64,000 nucleotides of DNA from Sphingomonas yantingensis (GCF_014199325.1 NZ_JACIJJ010000001.1:186001-250000), one strand, 5' to 3'. Counted from the first letter of the stretch, positions 1-8,516 are shown. The notes: generated by a model from the letters alone, not told the origin. Made by a program: numbers and translations.

Positions 1-425
1 ACCGCCGGATCGAACGAGGCGCGCTGCATGACGAGGCGCAGCATCGGCGCGTGTTCGGCCAGAAGTTGCGAATAGCGTTCGATATAGGCGGGCACGAACG
101 CGGCGAGGGTCGGCGACTCGGCCCGTACCGCGGCGAGCATGTCGGTTTCGGACGAGATGATCCCCTCCAGCGCCTCGGCGATCACCGCGTGGATGAGGTT
201 ATCCTTGCTCTCGAAGCGCAGGTAGATCGAGCCGATCGACACCGCCCCGCGCTCGCTCACGTCCTGGAGCGTGAACTCCTCGCTCGCGCGCTCGAGCATC
301 AGCTCGCGCGTCGCCACGAGCATCCGTTCGAACGATTCCTTGCTGCGCCCCTGACGCGGCTGACGCGAGACGGCGGAGGCGGCGAGCTTTGCGGTGGCGG
401 CGAGGCTGGAAATGGCAGTTGACAT
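1..425 (-). CDS. TetR/AcrR-family transcriptional regulator (3' end outside window)
   Basis: Reading leftward from an ATG at 425-423, an open frame of 141 codons runs off the left edge. It starts MSTAISSLAATAKLAAS and has a typical TetR N-terminal DNA-binding domain at about residues 30-80: helix 1 with SKESFERMLVATREL, then the helix-turn-helix region FTLQDVSERGAVSIGSIYLRF followed by ESKDNLIHAV. The ligand-binding domain is only partly present. It is transcribed divergently from the flavin monooxygenase gene at 527, and the shared intergenic region contains one copy of the inverted repeat TAGAAY-N4-RTTCTA, so it probably represses itself and the locus to its right. The inducer is unknown; a glycoside or a 3-keto sugar is inferred from the neighbours. 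Confidence 0.9.
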   Translation of the reverse strand, partial: MSTAISSLAATAKLAASAVSRQPRQGRSKESFERMLVATRELMLERASEEFTLQDVSERGAVSIGSIYLRFESKDNLIHAVIAEALEGIISSETDMLAAVRAESPTLAAFVPAYIERYSQLLAEHAPMLRLVMQRASFDPA

Positions 426-451
426 GGCCACGACGTTGAAACAAATAAAAA

Positions 452-467
452 CAGAACGTCAATTCTA
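452..467. promoter_or_regulatory. Candidate TetR operator, copy 1
   Basis: The sequence CAGAAC-GTCA-ATTCTA is an imperfect inverted repeat lying 27 bp before the TetR start and about 60 bp before the monooxygenase start. The same 16-bp pattern occurs at 2218, 7359 and 13586. That this site binds the neighbouring TetR protein is an inference. Confidence 0.6.
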
Positions 468-526
468 ATTCATCTGCCGTCTCACGTTTTGATTCGGACG
501 GATGGAGCCTTGGGAGGGGTCCGGCC

Positions 527-1642
527 ATGCGTTTCTCTGTCTTCCTCAACGCGCGTACGATGCGGCCCGAAGAGGACCGCGCGCTGATGCGCGACCTGGA
601 GGCCCACGCGGTCAAGGCGGCGGGGCAGGGCTTTTCGGCGATCTTCATGCCGGACCATCACTTCAACGGGTACATGCCCGTCGCCAGCGACAGCTTCATC
701 TTCGCCGGCTACCTCGCGGCCAAGCTGCCGCACATGCATTTCGGCTTTTCGGTGGTCTCGGTGCCGCTCCACCACCCGGTGCGGCTGGTCGAGCGGATCA
801 ACATCCTCGACCAGCTGACCGACGGCAAGCTGCTCGTCGGGATCGGGTCGGGCACGACGCCCGAGGAGATGATCGGCTTCAACGTCAACTACAAGGACGC
901 CGGGCCGATCGCCGAAAAGACGCTAGAGCTCGCCGAGGCGCTGTGGGCCAAACAGATGAACGACCCCGCGATCATCATCGACAACGGACCCCATCAGGGC
1001 CGCGTGCTCCAGCGGATCGCGCCCACCAACTACACGCCCCGCCATGCCCGTTTGATGCCCGTCGCGATGAAGGAGGCGAGCATGCGCCGCGCCGCCGACA
1101 ATGCCTGGCCGGCGTTCATCCCCGCCTTCACCCCGCCGGTCATCGGCGGGACTGAGCCGTTCGTGCATGTGAAGAAGTATTTCGACGCCTATCACGCCGC
1201 GCTGACCGGCGCGGGCCATTCGGACGAAGCGGTCGCGGCGGCGCTCGACTGGACGACGCACACCTATCAGTGCGTCCATATCGCCGAAACCGACGAGCAG
1301 GCGCGCGAGGAGCTCGAGGTCATCCTCACGGCTTATCAGGAAGCGATCGAGCGCGAGGCCGAGTTCAACGCACGGGCCGAGGGTGACGCGGCGAACAAGA
1401 AGACCGATCGCACGCCCAACGCGCTGACCGAGGACTGGATCGGCACCTGGTGCCTCTATGGCTCGCCCGAAACGGTGATCGAGCATCTGAAGCCCTATCA
1501 GGACCTCGGCATCGGCAACATCCTGTGCGGGACGACCACCGGCCCGCTGACCGAGGAGCGGCTGCGCCTCGCCGACCAGACGCTCGACCTCATCTCGCAG
1601 AAGGTGATGCCCGCGCTCGGCGCGTCGTCGGTCGCGGCCTGA
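527..1642 (+). CDS. LLM-class flavin-dependent oxidoreductase (bacterial luciferase-like monooxygenase)
   Basis: A 371-residue TIM-barrel protein of the luciferase-like monooxygenase family, which uses reduced FMN and O2 to oxygenate organic substrates. Family features are an N-terminal MRFSVFLNARTM strand, PDHHFNGYMPVASDS near residue 45, VSVPLHHPVRLVERI near residue 85, and the LVGIGSGTTPEEMIGFN loop near residue 105. The C-terminal TWCLYGSPETVIEHL segment is also typical. A purine-rich ribosome site (GGGAGGGG) lies about 8 bases before the ATG. Its stop overlaps the start of the FMN reductase gene (TGATG), indicating a two-component monooxygenase system. The substrate cannot be read from sequence; oxidation of the aglycone released by the glycoside enzymes downstream is plausible but inferred. 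Confidence 0.9.
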   Translation: MRFSVFLNARTMRPEEDRALMRDLEAHAVKAAGQGFSAIFMPDHHFNGYMPVASDSFIFAGYLAAKLPHMHFGFSVVSVPLHHPVRLVERINILDQLTDGKLLVGIGSGTTPEEMIGFNVNYKDAGPIAEKTLELAEALWAKQMNDPAIIIDNGPHQGRVLQRIAPTNYTPRHARLMPVAMKEASMRRAADNAWPAFIPAFTPPVIGGTEPFVHVKKYFDAYHAALTGAGHSDEAVAAALDWTTHTYQCVHIAETDEQAREELEVILTAYQEAIEREAEFNARAEGDAANKKTDRTPNALTEDWIGTWCLYGSPETVIEHLKPYQDLGIGNILCGTTTGPLTEERLRLADQTLDLISQKVMPALGASSVAA

Positions 1643-2199
1643 TGCGCGTCGTCGGCATCGGCGGCACGCTGCGCGCCGGATCGTCGAGCGAGCGGCTGGG
1701 CCGCGCCGTCCTTGCCGCGTGCGAGGTGCGCGGGGCGAGCGTGCGGATGTTCGACGGCCCGCACCTCGCACAGCTGCCGCATTTTGACCCGGCGATGCCC
1801 GACCGCTCGCCCGCCGAGGCCGAACTGGTCGAGGCGGTGCGGACGGCGGACGCGCTGGTCATCGCCTCGCCGGGCTATCACGGCGGTGTCTCCGGCCTCG
1901 TCAAGAATGCGATCGACCTGCTCGAGGATCTGCGCGGCGATGCCCGGCCCTATTTCGACGGGCGCCCGGTGGGGCTGATCGTGTCGGCGGCGGGGTGGCA
2001 GGCGGGCGGCGTCACGCTCGCCGCGCTGCGCGGCATCGTCCACGCGATGCGCGGCTGGCCGACACCGATCGGCTTGGCCGTAAATTCGATCGAGCAGAAG
2101 CCCTTCGATGCCGAGGGAAACCTCGCCGAGACCGGCATTTCGGCGGCGGTCGAGGCGATGGCGGATCAGCTGATGCAGGGCGTCCGACCCGGCGCTTGA
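1642..2199 (+). CDS. NAD(P)H-dependent FMN reductase
   Basis: A 185-residue flavodoxin-like protein of the NADPH-dependent FMN reductase family (SsuE/ChrR-like). The FMN phosphate loop GTLRAGSSSERL is at about residues 7-18, and the conserved SPGYHGGVSGLVKNAIDLLE segment is near residues 75-95, both diagnostic. It would supply reduced FMN to the LLM monooxygenase, with which it overlaps by one base, so the two are translationally coupled. Its 3' end overlaps the predicted -35 element of the TonB receptor promoter. Confidence 0.92.
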   Translation: MRVVGIGGTLRAGSSSERLGRAVLAACEVRGASVRMFDGPHLAQLPHFDPAMPDRSPAEAELVEAVRTADALVIASPGYHGGVSGLVKNAIDLLEDLRGDARPYFDGRPVGLIVSAAGWQAGGVTLAALRGIVHAMRGWPTPIGLAVNSIEQKPFDAEGNLAETGISAAVEAMADQLMQGVRPGA

Positions 2200-2223
2200 C
2201 AGTGAATTGAAACGAACTAGAAC
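2196..2223 (+). promoter_or_regulatory. Candidate sigma-70 promoter of the TonB receptor operon
   Basis: TTGACA at 2196-2201 is followed after 16 bases by TAGAAC at 2218-2223, a reasonable -35/-10 pair. The -10 element coincides with the left half of the operator copy at 2218-2233, so a protein bound there would block RNA polymerase. Confidence 0.5.
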
Positions 2224-2233
2224 AACAATTCTA
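2218..2233. promoter_or_regulatory. Candidate TetR operator, copy 2
   Basis: TAGAAC-AACA-ATTCTA is the best-formed copy of the shared inverted repeat and overlaps the predicted -10 box of the TonB receptor promoter, about 50 bp before its ATG. Confidence 0.65.
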
Positions 2234-2284
2234 TTAACAAAGCGCCGGCCCATTCGAATCGGCGCACGTGATGGGGAGGGTTTG

Positions 2285-4591
2285 ATGACTCGTTTTCCGA
2301 AGAAGTGCGTCCTGCTCGCCGGCTGCGGGCTGATCGCCATGGCGACGCCGGCGATGGCACAGGACGTGCCCCCGCCCGCCGCGACCGCGCAGGTCGAGGA
2401 TGACGCCGCCGACATCATCGTCACCGCCCAGAACCGCGCCGAGCGGGTCGAGGACGTGCCGATCGCGATCGACGTGGTGGGCGCGGAGGCAATCGCCCAA
2501 GCCGGCGTCACCGACTTTCGCGAGGTCGAGCGGATCGCCCCGGTGCTCCAGATCACCCAGGATTCGCAGTATACCCGCGTCGCCGTGCGCGGCGTCGGCA
2601 CCAATTCGAACGACGAGGCGCAGGACCAGTCGATCGCGATCAACATCGACGGCGAGTATCTGAACCGCCCGAACATCCTCAACGTCTCGCTGTTCGACCT
2701 CGACCGGGTCGAGGTGCTGCGCGGGCCGCAGGGCACGCTCTACGGCCGCAACGCGACCGGCGGCGCGATCAATTTCATCACGCGCAAGCCCGGCAAGGAG
2801 TTCGGCGTCAACCTGAACGCCAGCTACGGCAACTATAACGCGTTCAGCGTCGAGGGCGGCGTCGACGTGCCGTTCGGCGATTTCGGCGGCCTGCGCCTGT
2901 CGGGTATCTACACCGACCGCGACGGCTATTTCTATCATCCGAACATCGACGCGCGCAGCGGCTCGGCCGGCACGAAGGGTGGCCGCGCCAGCCTGCGCCT
3001 GACGCCGGTGTCGGGGCTGACCGTCGACCTGGTCGGCGAATATGTCGAGATCGACAACATCATCCCCGCCTTCGCCGCGGTGAACCTGAACCAGGGCGGG
3101 CGCGCGCCGGGCGCGGGCTGCTCGGGCATCGGCTTCACCGAAGTCGCGCCGCTGACGCCGGGGACGCAGTGCATCCCGACCGGCACCAGCTATCTCCAGA
3201 CGATCGACCGCAAGACCTATAATGCGCCGATTTCGGGCCTCAGCCCCAATCATATCGAATCGACCGCCATCCGCGGCCGGCTCCAGTACGACTTCGGTGC
3301 AGCCACCTTCACCTATACCGGCGGCTATCGCGACAGCTCGCAGGACACCAAGCAGGCGCTGCCGCCGGCTTACGAGTTCCTGGAGTTCGGTAACAACGTC
3401 GAGACGCAGAGCCACGAAATCCGGCTGAGCGGCAACAACCCGGCGGGCGGCTTCCAGTGGCAGGTTGGTGGCTTCTACTTCGACGAGAAGCTCGACAACG
3501 TCCGCGGCCTGTTCAACCGCTTCATCGGCCCGAACGGCAGCTTCATCAACTTCTTCACCCGCGACAGCCAGATTAAGAGCTACGCCGCGTTCGGCCAGGT
3601 CGACGTGCCCCTGACCCAGACACTGACCGTAGTCGGCGGCATCCGCTACACGCATGACGACCGGACCGGCGTGTTCGGCAATTACGGCTTCGTGTTCAAC
3701 GCGGGTCGCGTCGACCAGACGACCGTCCGCCCCGCCCCCTCGATCATCCGGCCCGAGGCGAAGGGTGAGAAGGTGACGTGGCTCGCCGGCCTCAACTACA
3801 AGCCCAATGCCGACACGCTGATCTACGGCAAGGTCGCCACCGGCTACAAGGCGGGCGGCTTCGACAGCGTCGGGTCGTACGATCCCGAGAGCAACACCGC
3901 CTATGAAGTGGGCGGCAAGTTCGGCATCGGCCCGCACCAGATCAACACCTCGGCCTTCTACTACGACTACAAGGATCTGCAGGCGTCGGTGCTGCTCAAT
4001 CCGGCGGTCGGCGGCCAGATCTTCAACGCCGGAAAGGCGACGATCTGGGGCATCGAGGTCGAGGGCAATTTTAAGCTGTCGAAGAACGACACGTTCAACG
4101 CGACGTTCAACTACCTGAACGCCAAGTATGACGACCTGCTCGCCGCCTATACGGTGTTCAGCGTCGGCGGGGCGGATACGTCGGTGGGCGATCTCGACAC
4201 CAATCCGAACACCGTGACGCAGCCCAACCTCGCCGGCAACAAGCTGCCGCAGAGCCCCGACGTCATCATCACGCTCGGCTACGACCACGTCTTCGACCTG
4301 GGCAATGCCGGCACACTGACGGCGAGTGCCTTCTCGCGGTTCAAGAGCGACTATTTCCTCGATATCTTCAATTATAACGACAGCCGCCAGCGCGGCTTCA
4401 GCCAGACCGACGTCGCGCTGATCTATCGCCCGGCGAACGAGAAGTTCAGCGTCCAGGCCTTCGTCCGCAATCTCGAGGATGCGCAGCCGCTGGCCTTCGG
4501 GACCTTCGTCGCGGCTGGCCCTGACGACATCTACAACTGGACCTTCGGCGCGCCGCGCACCTACGGCGTGCGCCTGACCGTCGATTACTGA
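2285..4591 (+). CDS. TonB-dependent outer-membrane receptor
   Basis: A 768-residue outer-membrane active transporter. A Sec signal peptide covers about residues 1-25 and ends PAMA before QDV. A TonB-box-like DIIVTAQNR follows at about residue 44, then the plug domain (RVAVRGVGTNSNDE, RVEVLRGPQGTLYGRNATGG, INFITRKPG), and a 22-stranded barrel ends with the terminal aromatic motif YGVRLTVDY. The start is the ATG at 2285, with GGGAGGG just upstream, rather than the upstream in-frame ATG near 2207. In sphingomonads such receptors import complex plant glycosides; position between the flavin enzymes and the sugar transporter supports that, but the ligand is not known. Expression is probably controlled through the operator at 2218. 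Confidence 0.95.
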   Translation: MTRFPKKCVLLAGCGLIAMATPAMAQDVPPPAATAQVEDDAADIIVTAQNRAERVEDVPIAIDVVGAEAIAQAGVTDFREVERIAPVLQITQDSQYTRVAVRGVGTNSNDEAQDQSIAINIDGEYLNRPNILNVSLFDLDRVEVLRGPQGTLYGRNATGGAINFITRKPGKEFGVNLNASYGNYNAFSVEGGVDVPFGDFGGLRLSGIYTDRDGYFYHPNIDARSGSAGTKGGRASLRLTPVSGLTVDLVGEYVEIDNIIPAFAAVNLNQGGRAPGAGCSGIGFTEVAPLTPGTQCIPTGTSYLQTIDRKTYNAPISGLSPNHIESTAIRGRLQYDFGAATFTYTGGYRDSSQDTKQALPPAYEFLEFGNNVETQSHEIRLSGNNPAGGFQWQVGGFYFDEKLDNVRGLFNRFIGPNGSFINFFTRDSQIKSYAAFGQVDVPLTQTLTVVGGIRYTHDDRTGVFGNYGFVFNAGRVDQTTVRPAPSIIRPEAKGEKVTWLAGLNYKPNADTLIYGKVATGYKAGGFDSVGSYDPESNTAYEVGGKFGIGPHQINTSAFYYDYKDLQASVLLNPAVGGQIFNAGKATIWGIEVEGNFKLSKNDTFNATFNYLNAKYDDLLAAYTVFSVGGADTSVGDLDTNPNTVTQPNLAGNKLPQSPDVIITLGYDHVFDLGNAGTLTASAFSRFKSDYFLDIFNYNDSRQRGFSQTDVALIYRPANEKFSVQAFVRNLEDAQPLAFGTFVAAGPDDIYNWTFGAPRTYGVRLTVDY

Positions 4592-4600
4592 TCCCGTCCT

Positions 4601-4637
4601 GGGGCGCCGCACGATCCTCGCGGCGCCCCGTTTTTTT
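4601..4637 (+). terminator. Rho-independent terminator after the TonB receptor
   Basis: GGGGCGCCGC and GCGGCGCCCC form a perfect 10-bp stem followed by G and seven Ts. It sits only 12 bases before the start of the transporter gene, so it may reduce rather than abolish downstream transcription. Confidence 0.9.
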
Positions 4638-4649
4638 GTGGATTAATCG

Positions 4650-5969
4650 ATGGCCGACACGGATGCGCCCCGCCTGACCCTGACCGAGCGGCTGAGCTAC
4701 GGGCTGGGCGATTTCGGGTTGAGCCTCGCCTACAACATGGCCGGGGCGTTCCTGCTCTATTACTACACCAACGTCGCTAAGCTGCCCGCCGCGGCGGTCG
4801 GCACGATCTTCCTCGCCGCCCGCCTGCTCGATGCGGTGATCGACATTCTCGTCGGTATCGCCGTCGACAAGACGCGCACGCGCTGGGGGCGCACGCGCCC
4901 CTATTTCCTGTTCACCGCCATCCCCTATGCCGTCGTCGTCGTGCTCCTGTTCAACGTGCCGGGCGGCAGCGAACCGATGCGGCTGCTCTACGCCTTCCTG
5001 ACCTTCAAGGCGCTCGGCATCCTCATGTCGCTGGGGTCGATCCCCTATACCGCGCTGCTCCCGATGATGACGCGCGACACCGGCGAGCGGCTAAAGCTGT
5101 CGGGTGCGCGCTCGATCGGCACGTCGGTCTCGGTGATCCTCGGCACTGCCGCGACGATGCCGCTGGTCGGACTGTTCGGCGGCGGGGACGAGCAGCGCGG
5201 CTTCGCGGCGACCGCGACGCTGTTCGCCGGGCTGTCGCTGGTCGCGCTGCTCCTCCTCTTTCGCAACTGCCGCGAGCGGTTCGACGACAATGCCTCGCCG
5301 CGCTTCGCGGTGATGCCCGCGATCGGGCAGATGCTGCGCAACCGCGCCTGGGCCGTGTGCTTCGGCTTCACGCTCCTCTATTTCATCCGCTTCGGCACGA
5401 TGATCTCCCTCACCGCCTTCTTCGCGATCGAGGTGCTGGGGCGGCCGTGGATGATCTCGATCCTGCTGCCCGCGATCTCCGGCATGCTGCTCTTGGCGGC
5501 GTTCATCGCGCCGCCGATCCTGGCGCGCACGGGGCTGCGCCGGGGGTGCCTCGCCGCGATCCTGATCTCGATCGCGCTGTTCGCGGTGCTGCCGCTGACC
5601 GAGGCGTCGCCGCCCGCCTTCATCGCCGTCTATCTGATGGCCTCGATCGCGACGTCGGTCACGATCACCGGCATCTTCACGATGGCGGCCGAGACGGTCG
5701 ATTATCACGAGGCCCTCTTCGGGACCCGGAACGAGGGGCTGCTGTCCTCCGGCATCAGCCTTGCCACCAAGATCGGCATGGCGGTGGGGACCGCCGCCAT
5801 CGCCTATTCGCTCGGCATCGCGGGCTATGTCCCCGGCGGCGTGACCGAGACTGCGCGTCAGACGATACGCTGGTCTTACTATGGCTGGCCGATCGTGCTG
5901 CTCGCGCTTCAAGCGGGTGTCATCCTGCTGTGGCCCGCCGGCCGCCGCCCCGCGCTCGCGACCGCCTGA
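4650..5969 (+). CDS. MFS sugar transporter, glycoside-pentoside-hexuronide (GPH) type
   Basis: A 439-residue inner-membrane protein with about 12 hydrophobic helices. The GPH-family signature is visible near residues 65-90 (DILVGIAVDKTRTRWGRTRP), and the N-terminal SYGLGDFGLSLAYNM is also typical. These proteins are cation-coupled symporters for glycosides and sugars. Here it would carry what the TonB receptor brings into the periplasm, possibly after periplasmic oxidation, across the inner membrane. It begins 12 bases after a strong intrinsic terminator with no room for its own conventional promoter, so it probably depends on read-through. Only 14 bases separate it from the ThuA-like gene. 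Confidence 0.92.
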   Translation: MADTDAPRLTLTERLSYGLGDFGLSLAYNMAGAFLLYYYTNVAKLPAAAVGTIFLAARLLDAVIDILVGIAVDKTRTRWGRTRPYFLFTAIPYAVVVVLLFNVPGGSEPMRLLYAFLTFKALGILMSLGSIPYTALLPMMTRDTGERLKLSGARSIGTSVSVILGTAATMPLVGLFGGGDEQRGFAATATLFAGLSLVALLLLFRNCRERFDDNASPRFAVMPAIGQMLRNRAWAVCFGFTLLYFIRFGTMISLTAFFAIEVLGRPWMISILLPAISGMLLLAAFIAPPILARTGLRRGCLAAILISIALFAVLPLTEASPPAFIAVYLMASIATSVTITGIFTMAAETVDYHEALFGTRNEGLLSSGISLATKIGMAVGTAAIAYSLGIAGYVPGGVTETARQTIRWSYYGWPIVLLALQAGVILLWPAGRRPALATA

Positions 5970-5983
5970 TCCGGAGAGACACG

Positions 5984-6958
5984 ATGAAGCCGCTGCTGCT
6001 CCTCCCCCTGCTCGCCGCCGCGCAGCAGGTGCCCGTCGCCGACATTCCGACGATGCCGGGCAACAAGCCCTATGCCCCGCCCGAAACCGTGCAGCGCGTT
6101 GTCACCCCCGTCGATCCGAAGGAAGCGCGGCTCAAGGTCCTCATCATCAGCGGCCAGAACAGCTACGAGCATGACTGGACCGGCGTGAACAATCAGCTGC
6201 GCACGATGATGAAGGACACCGGCCGCTTCGACGTGCGCGTGACCGAGGATTTCGACGACGGCACGCTGGCGATGCTGAAGAAGTACGACGTCGTGCTGCT
6301 CAACTATGCCAGCCGCTGGAATTACGGCGACAAGGAACAGCATCTGTGGTCGCCGGGCGCGTTCAAGGCGCTCTACGATTATGTGGCGCAGGGCGGCGGC
6401 CTCGTCGCCTTCCACTCCAGCTTCACCTGGGGCCGCGACATTCCCGAATACAAGCGCCTGCTCGGCGCGGTGATGGTGCCGGGCGAGAGCCGCCGCTCGC
6501 CGCCCGACGGCTTTCGCGTGAAGATCGAGAACAGGACGCACCCCGTCACCGCGGGGCTGCGGCCCTATATCTGGAGCTTCATGGAGGACAAGTACACCAA
6601 CATGTCCTTCGACCGGGCGGCCAAGGTGACGGTGCTGGCGACCGCGTTCGACGACGCGGCCGACTACGTGCCCGAGAAGGCCGGGCCGAAATACGACTTT
6701 GAGGCGTACAAGGCCGCGAACGTCGCGAGGATGAAGGGAATGAACAAGCCAAACCCCGTCGTCTGGACACAGGATTACGGCAAGGGCCGCGTGTTTTCGA
6801 TCACGCTTGGCCACGGGCCCGACACGCTCCAGTTCGACGGCGTACGCACGCTGGTGACGCGCGGGGCGGAGTGGGCAGCGACGGGCAAGGTAACGATCCC
6901 CGCGCTCGACAAGGCAACCGGCTTCGACATTCCCCAGACCTATCGCACCGAGAAGTAG
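5984..6958 (+). CDS. ThuA-like domain protein, probably secreted
   Basis: A 324-residue protein with a hydrophobic N-terminus (MKPLLLLPLLAAAQQ) resembling a short signal peptide, followed by a ThuA-like domain with a class-I glutamine-amidotransferase-like fold at about residues 45-310. Visible segments are KVLIISGQNSYEHDW, YDVVLLNYASRWNYGD, the nucleophile-elbow-like GGGLVAFHSSFTWG without a canonical Cys, and a C-terminal PVVWTQDYGKGRVFSITLGHG. In rhizobia ThuA acts with the Gfo/Idh/MocA protein ThuB in catabolism through 3-keto-trehalose, so a role in handling 3-keto glycosides fits the neighbourhood. The exact reaction is not known. Start chosen at the ATG after GGAGAG. Its 3' end overlaps the convergent DoxX gene by 19 bases. 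Confidence 0.85.
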   Translation: MKPLLLLPLLAAAQQVPVADIPTMPGNKPYAPPETVQRVVTPVDPKEARLKVLIISGQNSYEHDWTGVNNQLRTMMKDTGRFDVRVTEDFDDGTLAMLKKYDVVLLNYASRWNYGDKEQHLWSPGAFKALYDYVAQGGGLVAFHSSFTWGRDIPEYKRLLGAVMVPGESRRSPPDGFRVKIENRTHPVTAGLRPYIWSFMEDKYTNMSFDRAAKVTVLATAFDDAADYVPEKAGPKYDFEAYKAANVARMKGMNKPNPVVWTQDYGKGRVFSITLGHGPDTLQFDGVRTLVTRGAEWAATGKVTIPALDKATGFDIPQTYRTEK

Positions 6959-7323
6959 CGCCGCGACAGCCACGCAACGACGCCGAGCGCGGTGACCAAT
7001 ACGGCGTTCTGCGGCAGCGCATGGCTCTCGCCCGCGCTTGCATGGACCGCGGCGGCGACGCCCTGATTGGTGATCAGCACCAGCGCCGCTGCGGCCCCGA
7101 TCCGGGCGCGGCCGGGAAGCAGGCCGACCAGCAGCAGCAGTGCGCACACGATCTCGCTCACCCCCACTGCGCGGCCGAGCGGTTCGGGGATGCGCGCGGT
7201 CCAAGCGCCGTGCTGCGCCAGCGTCGCCACCGGCGCGCTCGCCTTCATCCAGCCGACGAAGCCGAAGAACGCCGCCAGCGGCAGTGACAGGAAGATGCGC
7301 AGAGTCGTCGGAACGATCGCCAT
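6940..7323 (-). CDS. DoxX-like small membrane protein
   Basis: A 127-residue protein with four predicted membrane helices (around residues 5-25, 48-66, 73-90 and 103-118). It carries the DoxX-like pattern GFVGWMKASAPV and a mid-protein segment AVGVSEIVCALLLLVGLLP. DoxX-family proteins are poorly characterised and have been linked to quinone or thiol redox in membranes. It is transcribed opposite to the surrounding catabolic genes, and the operator copy at 7359-7374 lies only about 35 bases before its start, so it is probably in the same regulon. Confidence 0.8.
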   Translation of the reverse strand: MAIVPTTLRIFLSLPLAAFFGFVGWMKASAPVATLAQHGAWTARIPEPLGRAVGVSEIVCALLLLVGLLPGRARIGAAAALVLITNQGVAAAVHASAGESHALPQNAVLVTALGVVAWLSRRYFSVR

Positions 7324-7358
7324 TTCTCGTCTCCCCGCTTGACCGTCCCGGCCTGATA

Positions 7359-7374
7359 TAGAATACAGGTTCTA
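7359..7374. promoter_or_regulatory. Candidate TetR operator, copy 3
   Basis: TAGAAT-ACAG-GTTCTA is a perfect inverted repeat in its 6-bp arms except for the outer sequence context. It lies between the divergent DoxX gene and the deglycosidase-like gene and could control both. Confidence 0.65.
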
Positions 7375-7491
7375 ATTGAGATGGGGAGAGGAGTCGAGCG
7401 GCCGGGCGCGTCAGCGTCGTACGCTCGCCGTGCCGATCGCCACCTTCGATGATGGCCCGCCGCCGGGCCGCAACGGCACGAGGAACGGGCA

Positions 7492-8499
7492 ATGGCCGAG
7501 ATCAAGCGGGGCGTCAGCCTCTACAGCTTTCAGAACGACACCTTCACGGGCAAGATGAGCCTTGAGGATTGCATCCGCACCTGTGCCGAGTTCGGCGCGC
7601 GGGGTATCGAGGTGATCGGCGAGCAGACCTTCTGGGGCTGGCCGGAAGTCGGCGTCGACCATGCGAAGGTTGAGGAGTGGCACCGCCTGCTGAAGCAATA
7701 TGATTGTGTACCGGTCGCCCACGACTTCATGCTCGACTACAAGCGGTACAAGGGCCGCGAGATGCCGTTCGAGGAGCAGGTGGCGAGCGTCCGCAAGGAT
7801 GTCGACTTCGCGGCGCTGCTCGGCGTCAAATATATCCGCGCGCTCGTCTCGATTGCGCCCGAGGTGCTGGTGGCCGCCGCGCCCTATGCCGAGGAAAAGG
7901 GCATCAAGATCCTGATCGAGGTGCACGCGCCGCTGCATTTCGACCACCCTTGGATCGTCCGTCACGCCGACGCCTTCGAGAAGTCGGGCTCCGACGCACT
8001 CGGCTTCCTGCCCGACATGGGCATGTTCCTGTTCCGCTTCCCGCGCGTCTGGAAGGCGAAGTTCGAGCGGATCGGCGTGCCGAAGAACATCTCGGACTAT
8101 ATCGTCAAGGCGTACGAGGACCGCGTGCTGAGCGAATACGTGATCCTCAACGTCCGGGAGATGGGCGGTCAGGGGCCGGCGATCGCGATGGCCGAGACGC
8201 TGCGCCACAATGCTGCGTTCGAGCCCAAGCGGATGCTCGACTACATGCCGCGCATCCACAACATCCACGGCAAGTTCTACGAGATGGACGCCGACCTCAC
8301 CGAGCCGTCGATCCCCTATGACGATATCGTCCACGTGCTCGAGAAGGGCGGGTATGACGGCTATATCTGCTCGGAGTACGAGGGCAATCGCTGGGTCGAG
8401 GATGTCGAGGAGCCCGATTCGGTCGAGCAGGTGCGCCGCCACCAGGAAATGCTCAAGCGCCTGATCGGCCAGCCCACTCCCGCCGCGCTCGCCGCCTGA
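7492..8499 (+). CDS. C-glycoside deglycosidase alpha-subunit-like TIM-barrel protein (sugar phosphate isomerase/epimerase superfamily)
   Basis: A 335-residue xylose-isomerase-like TIM barrel. Probable metal ligands are Glu143 (LIEVHAP), Asp175 (LPDMGMF), His256/His259 (HNIHGKF) and Glu295/Glu297 (CSEYEG). Length, motifs and the directly following DUF6379-type small gene match the two-subunit C-glycoside deglycosidases (DgpB/DgpC and CarB/CarC type). Those enzymes cleave the C-C or C-O bond of a 3-keto-glycoside by metal-assisted beta-elimination. It would act in the cytoplasm on the product of a C3-oxidising GMC enzyme. ATG 7492 has GAGGAA about 9 bases upstream. A less specific assignment as a sugar isomerase/epimerase remains possible. 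Confidence 0.85.
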   Translation: MAEIKRGVSLYSFQNDTFTGKMSLEDCIRTCAEFGARGIEVIGEQTFWGWPEVGVDHAKVEEWHRLLKQYDCVPVAHDFMLDYKRYKGREMPFEEQVASVRKDVDFAALLGVKYIRALVSIAPEVLVAAAPYAEEKGIKILIEVHAPLHFDHPWIVRHADAFEKSGSDALGFLPDMGMFLFRFPRVWKAKFERIGVPKNISDYIVKAYEDRVLSEYVILNVREMGGQGPAIAMAETLRHNAAFEPKRMLDYMPRIHNIHGKFYEMDADLTEPSIPYDDIVHVLEKGGYDGYICSEYEGNRWVEDVEEPDSVEQVRRHQEMLKRLIGQPTPAALAA

Positions 8500-8516
8500 A
8501 CCGGAGCACCAGTGTC

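Noticed and set aside
2234..4612. A 792-codon open frame antisense to the TonB receptor
   Set aside because: Long antisense frames are common in very G+C-rich DNA. The plus strand encodes a complete, recognisable receptor, and the antisense protein is Arg/Ala/Val-rich without any family motif.
7376..7491. Small open frame between operator copy 3 and the deglycosidase gene
   Set aside because: Its start lies by the operator, the translation is Arg/Gly-rich without similarity to anything known, and it runs into the next gene out of frame. It is more likely an untranslated leader.
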